Shown here piece after piece: positions 14,187-18,479 of a DNA stretch of 18,479 bases. Position 1 is the first letter of the stretch, and every line of letters starts with the position of its first letter. The position numbers and the translations under genes are program-made. A model generated the notes under the pieces. That model ran no database searches and had not been told where the DNA came from. It saw only the letters and a list, made by a program, of their open reading frames with translations. Source of the DNA: Chrysochromulina tobinii (lineage: Eukaryota > Haptophyta > Prymnesiales > Chrysochromulinaceae); contig JWZX01001319.1 in assembly GCA_001275005.1 (NCBI GenBank), positions 1-18,479 on the forward strand, read 5' to 3'.

Positions 14187-17100
14187 CTACCAGGGAGATT
14201 CTGCGAGCTGCCGGGGAGATTCTGCGAGCTCCAGGGCGCCACGTCCGTGAAGCTCCTGCGCCGGCTCGGCGTCTGCGTCGGAGTGCTTGATGACGGGGAC
14301 GTCCCGGCCGCCCCCTCCTCTCCCCCCCGGTGCCGCACAGGGCCGTCCTCGTCTGACGAATCCGGTTTGGGCAGTGACGAATCTGTCGGTCCCGTGGGCT
14401 TTTTTCCGCCTTCCCCCGAGCAACCCCCCCAGCCGCCGTCGAGGCTCCGCTGCGGCCGTATGGTGGTTCGTATGGTGGCTCGCGTAACTGTTCGGTGAGG
14501 CAGCGGCACTCGCGGCGGCGCTCCCCATCGGGTTCCCAATCGGGTCGTTCTCCTTATCGCGCTCCCCACTCGCCCCGCGCCGGCCGGCGCCGCTGCCTTC
14601 ACGCTTCGATGGCTTGCCTGTCTTCACAGGCGCCGGCGCGAGCTGCGCAGGCGCATTCGCGTTGGATACGCCGTTGGCGATCTGGACGGGCGCGGCCGAG
14701 GGCTTGGGTGCGAGCGTCTTGTTGAGCGGCGCCACCTCCACGCTCGCCTTCTGAGGGAGGAGCTCGTCGGGGAATTCGTCAATGACGAGGGGTCCATCCC
14801 AAGATCTCCCAATCGATCTCCCCATCGGGAGCGACCCCATCGGGCGAGGCCTCGCCGCCTCCGCCCGTGCGTCTCTCTTGGCTGCCTTCAGCTGCCCGAC
14901 CGCATCATGCACCGCCGGGGCAAGCGGCGGGGGCAGCGGCGGGGGCGGCGCCGGGGGCGAGAGAGCGCTCAGCTCCAGATTCGTGGTGACCGACGAGGTG
15001 CCATCTCCGCGAATCTCGATCTGGAGCCTCGGAGATGGCAGGACCCGAATCTCAACCCGCGGCGTGGTCACGATCTGCATCGTCGGCGCTCGAGCGAGCG
15101 AGTCAGCACGCGCCTCGGAGGCCGCCGCCCGCGCCGCCGCCGCTGCGTCTCGCGCGCGCCGCGCGCTGAGCGAGCCATCTCTATCCCCATCCCCATCCAC
15201 GGAGGTCGCGGCGGCGGCGGCGGCCGAGGCGGCGGCGGCGGCCGCGGCGTTGGGGAGGCTCGTGAAGATGGGTGCTGTGAAGGTGGGTGCTGTGAAGGTG
15301 GGTGCGGCAGCAGTTTCTGCTTCGACCACTGGCGCCTTCACCGGCGCCATCGAGGGCGCCGTCGCGGGCGCCGTCGCCGTCGCGGGCGCCGTCGCCGTCG
15401 CGGGCGCCGTCGCCGTCGCGGGCGCCGCTGGGGACTGTTTGAGCGGCGGCGGGGCGGACGGTTTGGCGCGCGGCTCAAAGGTCTTCATGAGGGCCTCGCG
15501 CGCCCGCGCCGAGTTGAGCGCCTCGTGCACCACCGCTGGGGAGGCTGCCCGTGCCGCGGCAGCCACCGCCACGGGCGGCGGCGGGAGCGGCGGCATGTCG
15601 ACCGGTAACACGGCCTTGTTGCTCGGCGGCTGCGGCGCCAGTGAGGCCGTAGCAGGCAGCGACGGCGGCGCGAGCTGCAGGCTCTTTTGCAGATGGGCCC
15701 TGGCGCGCGCGCTGTCGGTCGGCTCATTGACGACCGCGGGTGAGCCTGCCTGGGAGACCGCCTGCACGGTGGATGGCGAGTGGTGAGTGACGAGGCAATC
15801 AGGACGCAATCAGGACGCGATCAGGACGCGATCAAGAGGCCATCAAGAGGCCATCAAGAGGCGATCAAGAGGCGATCAAGAGGCCATCAAGACGCAATCA
15901 GGATGCAATCAGGAGGCCATCAAGAGGCCATCAAGAGGCCAAGAACGGCACTCGCCTGAACGGTCGAAGTCGCTCGCTCCGACCAGACACCGTCCCGTTC
16001 GGTCCAGCCCGACGCCTCCGAGCTCTGGACCGATGGCGGCGCGTACCTGTGGGGAAAGGGGAGGACGCGCGCGCCGTGGTGAGCACTTGCATGCGCCCCC
16101 CCCAAAGCTCGAGCGCTCTGGACCGATGGCGGCGCATACCTCGAGGTGCGCTTGGTCGCAGCTGCCGCCACGGCCGCCGCGAGGGCCGCCATACCTACCC
16201 CTAGGGCGGTGGGACCATCCTTGACAGGCGCGGGAGTCACGCACGCAGTGCCCTTCGCGGGCGCCGTGTCGGGCGCGCTGCTCTTCAGCGGGAGGGGTGG
16301 CACAGCCGGGTGGCGAGCTTGTGGAGGCGGCGCCCTCGTCGGCAACGGCGGCGGCAAGGCGACGATAGGTGGCGGCACCGGAGGTGGTGGCACAGCTGCC
16401 ACAGACACGGCGCTGGCTGCCACGGCAGCAGGCGCGCCTGCGCCCGCCGCCCTCGCCTCCGCCGCCCTTGCCTCCGCCGCCCTTGCCTCAGCCGCCCTTG
16501 CCTCCGCCGCCCTTGCCCGAACCTCAGCGGCTGCCGCACGCTGCTCGGCGGCGGCGCGGGCGGTCTCAGAGCCAGCACGTTCACGCCTCGCCACCTCCGC
16601 CTCCGCCATCGCCGTGTGCGCCCGCGCCTGCGCCGCCGCTGCGGCCTCGTGGCCACGCGCCTCGGCCGCCCGCGCCGCCGCCTCTGCCGCCTTCGCCGCC
16701 GCCTCTGCTACCATGGCCGCCGCCTCGGCCGCCCGCGCCGCCGCCTCGGCGAGCTTCGCCTGCTCCTCGAGAACCGAACGCGCTGTGGTGAGCACTTGCA
16801 TGCAAGGCAGGTCATCAGTGGCAATCAACGTGCCTGCTCCTCGAGTGCGGAACGCGCTGTGGTGAGCACTTGCATATGCAAGGCAGGTCATCAGTGGCAA
16901 TCAACGTGCCTGCTCCTCGCGCTCCACAGCACGGCTGACCGCGGCCTGTGCCTGCTGCTCGGCCGCTTGCGCCGCCTCTGCGCGCTCCGCCGCCGCGCGA
17001 CTCGCCGCGAGCGCCTCGGCGAGCTCCTGCTTCGTCTTCGTCAGCTCGGCGGTCGCCGTGAGGTTCGTCAGCTCGGCGGTCGCCGTAAGGTTCGCCACGG

Positions 17101-18118
17101 CCGCCTTCTCCTTCTTCTCCTTCCGCCGCTGCTGCTGCTCGAGCTGCTGCGCGGCCGCACGCTCCGACTTGGTGGCAGACAGCTCCTGCGCAGTCGATTG
17201 AAGCTGCATCGATGCCTGCGACAGCTGGTCCGCTTGGCGGCGGATAGTCGCGGTCAGCTCCATCTCCCTCTTCCTGAGCCGTTCCACTTCGCGCCGCTCC
17301 GCTTGCGCCTCCGATCGGTGCTCTTGAACGAGCCGATGGAGTGCCTCCGCCTGCGCGGCCGCCTCGGACGCCTCCCGCCTCGCCGCGTCCGCTTCTCGCC
17401 GCGCCGCTGCCGCCTGCTCGGCCGCCTGGCCCACCGGCGCATCAGCCTCGATGCGCGCGGCGGCCGCCTCACGCAGCTCGCGCAGTTGGGCTTGAAGCAA
17501 CTCGGCCTCGCGCCGCGCCTCCTCGGCCTCGCGCCGCGCTGCGAGGACTTGGTCATCCGACGCCACCGCTGCGCCATGAGCGCGCGCCATCTCCGAGGTG
17601 ATGGCCGCCGACGCCTTCGCCGCTGCCTCGGCCGTCGCGGCGCCAACGTCGCCGCCCTCACCCGCGCGCGCGGCCGCAAACTCATACGATGCCATCTTCA
17701 GAGAGTCGCGCAGCGCAGGCACCTCGCCAGCGAGCAGCGCGCGCACGCCGAGCTGCACGATGTCCGCCTCGCGCTCGACGGTGCGCCGCAGCTGGCCCTC
17801 GAGCAGCGCAAGCTCCCCTCGGAACACAGACATTGCGACCATCACCTCGGCGCGCTCGGCAATGCGGCGCGCGCTGTTGTGCCTCTCCTTGGGCTGCGAC
17901 ATCGTGATGTTCAGCTGCATCGGCGCCGCCGCGGGTGCGTTGGGCGTCGCCGCCCCGGGAGGCGGCGCGACGGCCAACGCGGCAACCGATCGGCGCGCCT
18001 CGTAAAGCTGCACATTCGAGAGCTGGAGCGCCTGGCGCGTCTCCGCGTGCGCGGCGCGCTCGGCGCGCAGAAGCCGATCCACACATCCCAGCTCGAACTG
18101 CGCCGCCTGCGAGTACAT
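14187..18118 (-). CDS. Large coiled-coil, Ala/Pro-rich protein (four exons)
   Basis: Proposed exons on the minus strand are 18118-16910, 16759-16140, 16046-15956 and 15761-14187, giving 1164 residues with all junctions in frame. The first ATG of the open frame is at 18118 (MYSQAAQFELG). Residues ~1-120 are helical (VDRLLRAERAAHAETRQALQ). Residues ~150-480 form a long Ala/Glu/Arg coiled coil with AARREA-type heptads and EARAA repeats. Next come a Pro-rich linker and YAPPSVQSSEASGW, then two copies of an SPAVVxExxxSARAR motif, TATAPA repeats, and IVTTPRVEIRVLPSPRLQIEIRG, which alternates like beta strands. The rest is Ala/Pro-rich and disordered. No enzyme domain is seen; a cytoskeletal or scaffold protein is the best guess. 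The annotated end (ELAESPRQLAESPW) is doubtful. Past the homopolymers at 14401-14430 another frame reads a more natural Ser-rich acidic tail and ends at 13928. Confidence 0.72.
14193..14230 (-). repeat. Direct repeat of 17 bp near the coiled-coil gene 3' end
   Basis: GGGAGATTCTGCGAGCT occurs at 14193-14209 and 14214-14230, a 21-bp period. In one frame it encodes SSQNLPG twice, in the other LAESPRQ-like sequence. The stop codon of the longer frame falls at the edge of the first copy. Confidence 0.9.
15361..15426 (-). repeat. 18-bp tandem repeat encoding TATAPA units
   Basis: GTCGCGGGCGCCGTCGCC is repeated three times from 15361 to 15414 with a partial fourth copy to 15426. On the minus strand it encodes the (TATAPA)n segment of the coiled-coil protein. 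Confidence 0.93.
15762..15955 (-). other. Intron 3 of coiled-coil gene (GC-AG, introner-like)
   Basis: On the minus strand the donor is GTTCAG|GCGAGT, a good GC-type donor, and the acceptor is CCGTGCAG|GCGGTC; length 194 nt, phase 0. The junction is duplicated: TCGACCGTTCAGGCG upstream and TCCACCGTGCAGGCG downstream (13/15), both encoding STVQA. The body is a run of 10- to 11-bp CCTCTTGATGG / CCTGATTGCG units in the sense orientation of the gene. No GT-AG pair fits the same product. Confidence 0.8.
16047..16139 (-). other. Intron 2 of coiled-coil gene (introner-like, near-identical exon copy)
   Basis: On the minus strand the donor is CTCGAG|GTATGCG and the acceptor CCTTTCCCCACAG|GTACGCG; length 93 nt, phase 2. 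Bases 16141-16115 at the donor and 16048-16022 at the acceptor agree at 26 of 27 positions. The body contains a 25-base core (16094-16070) that matches the core of the tandem element at 16760-16909. The intron is a multiple of three with no stop, so retention would add 31 residues and repeat RYAPPSVQS. Confidence 0.82.
16446..16520 (-). repeat. Five 15-bp units encoding ARAAE repeats
   Basis: GCCGCCCTTGCCTCC and one- to three-base variants begin at 16446, 16461, 16476, 16491 and 16506. On the minus strand they encode successive EARAA units, which would continue the alpha-helical coil. Confidence 0.92.
16760..16909 (-). other. Intron 1 of coiled-coil gene: two tandem introner units (74 and 76 bp)
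   Basis: The 12-mer GCCTGCTCCTCG (minus strand CGAGGAGCAGGC) occurs at 16758-16769, 16832-16843 and 16908-16919. It bounds two near-identical units that share a GCCACTGATGACC stretch and a GCATGC or GCATATGC palindrome. Model 1: one GC-AG intron 16909-16760 (GAGCAG|GCACGT to GAGCAG|GCGAAG), giving VEREEQ joined to AKLAEAAA. Model 2: two short GT-AG introns (16905-16857, 49 nt; 16829-16783, 47 nt) around a 27-nt micro-exon 16856-16830, which is also in frame. Model 1 fits the exon-copy pattern of the other introns; model 2 has better acceptors (CTCACCACAG). Confidence 0.7.
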
Positions 18119-18183
18119 AATGGCCCACGAGCGGCTCTCGAATGACCTTCGAAAAAGGGCGGGGTGTGAAGATGGGTATGAAG

Positions 18184-18232
18184 TGAGAATAAAATAAATG
18201 AGGAGCTACTTGTGCTTAAATAATTGATGAAC
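18184..18232 (-). promoter_or_regulatory. AT-rich upstream region of the coiled-coil gene
   Basis: A markedly AT-rich block lies about 70-115 bases upstream of the ATG at 18118 (minus strand TTTATTTTATT and AATTATTTAAGC). In a GC-rich genome this is a reasonable core-promoter candidate, but no defined element is recognised. Confidence 0.3.
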
Positions 18233-18339
18233 TTCGTGCAAAACGTCGGTGCAAGACGCGACTTGCGGTTCGTCAGTTCCGTTGCGAAGGGGCGCGGTAC
18301 TGTACCGAGCTGTACAACGACGGCCAGTTGTTTTTTTAG

Positions 18340-18479
18340 TGCCCGCCGCCCGCCCGACTTCGCAAATCGCCAGCTTGGCCAGCTTGCCAAGTCGCCTACG
18401 GAGGAAAGCACCTCTTCCTCGAGCGTGTGCGCTATCACCTCTTTCAGCATCTCGGGCCGCCTGTCGAATGCAGTCAATG
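18340..18479 (-). CDS. Possible edge of another minus-strand gene (partial)
   Basis: From the window edge the minus strand reads TAFDRRPEMLKEVIAHTLEEEVLSSV in helix-like pieces, followed by GDLASWPSWRFAKSGGRR. Third positions are about 73% G or C. The left boundary is not defined: the frame stays open into the promoter of the coiled-coil gene, where the translation becomes implausible. The plus strand is also open here with a Ser-rich reading. No family is recognised. Confidence 0.25.

Noticed and set aside
14782-15786. 334-codon plus-strand open frame
   Set aside because: It is Ala/Gly low-complexity and an antisense shadow of the Pro/Ala-rich exon; the open length follows from high GC.
16310-18145. 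611-codon plus-strand open frame opposite the coiled-coil gene
   Set aside because: It is extremely Arg/Leu-rich and is the complement of a regular Ala/Glu/Arg coiled-coil coding sequence. Heptad structure, codon bias and intron logic all favour the minus strand.
18312-18331. Match to the M13/lacZ priming region (ACGACGGCCAGT)
   Set aside because: The identity is only about a dozen bases with a mismatch beside it, and the flanking bases do not follow vector sequence. Treated as coincidence.

Overview
The window looks like nuclear DNA of a GC-rich unicellular eukaryote, most likely a secondary-plastid alga of haptophyte type. That placement is an inference. It rests on spliceosomal introns (GT-AG and apparently GC-AG), Ala/Pro-rich low-complexity proteins, a centrin tail, an algal iduronate-2-sulfatase-like enzyme, and a nuclear HU gene with a hydrophobic leader of the kind that targets plastids. 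No prokaryotic operon, phage, CRISPR array, tRNA or rRNA is visible.

Layout: 1-125 is the 3' end of a centrin-like gene (+). 588-4841 is a four-exon gene (+) for a 1283-residue protein with the order disordered N-terminus, PDZ, PDZ, two EF-hand pairs, PDZ, UBA-like. 5482-7549 (-) is an iduronate-2-sulfatase-family gene with one intron and a single-base frame break at a 5-base homopolymer. 8140-8743 (-) is a two-exon HU gene with a putative bipartite leader. 8964-9362 (+) is a small unrecognised ORF. 10301-10897 (+) is an EF-hand protein that may continue, after a frame break, to about 11110. 11854-12744 (+) is an acidic coiled-coil protein. 14187-18118 (-) is a four-exon coiled-coil/Ala-Pro-rich protein whose C-terminus may read on to 13928 after another homopolymer break. 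18340-18479 may hold the edge of another minus-strand gene.

The most striking signal is the intron structure. Six introns in three genes begin with a copy of the sequence at the following splice junction. The copies range from 19/19 and 26/27 identical to clearly diverged. Each splice removes one copy and restores the frame. Between the copies lie two kinds of filler. One is a tandem repeat of about 10 bp (TCTGATGACC-like), always in the sense orientation of the host gene, and each unit carries a branch-point-like CTGAT. The other is a core with a GCATGC or GCATATGC palindrome. This looks like a family of recently gained, introner-like introns with unusually long target duplications, caught at several ages.

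The genes do not form an obvious pathway. Three carry EF-hands (centrin-like, PDZ/EF-hand, 10301 protein) and two are coiled-coil proteins, which fits calcium and cytoskeletal functions but is not evidence of a joint system. Intergenic stretches carry several short tandem repeats and one strong palindrome.
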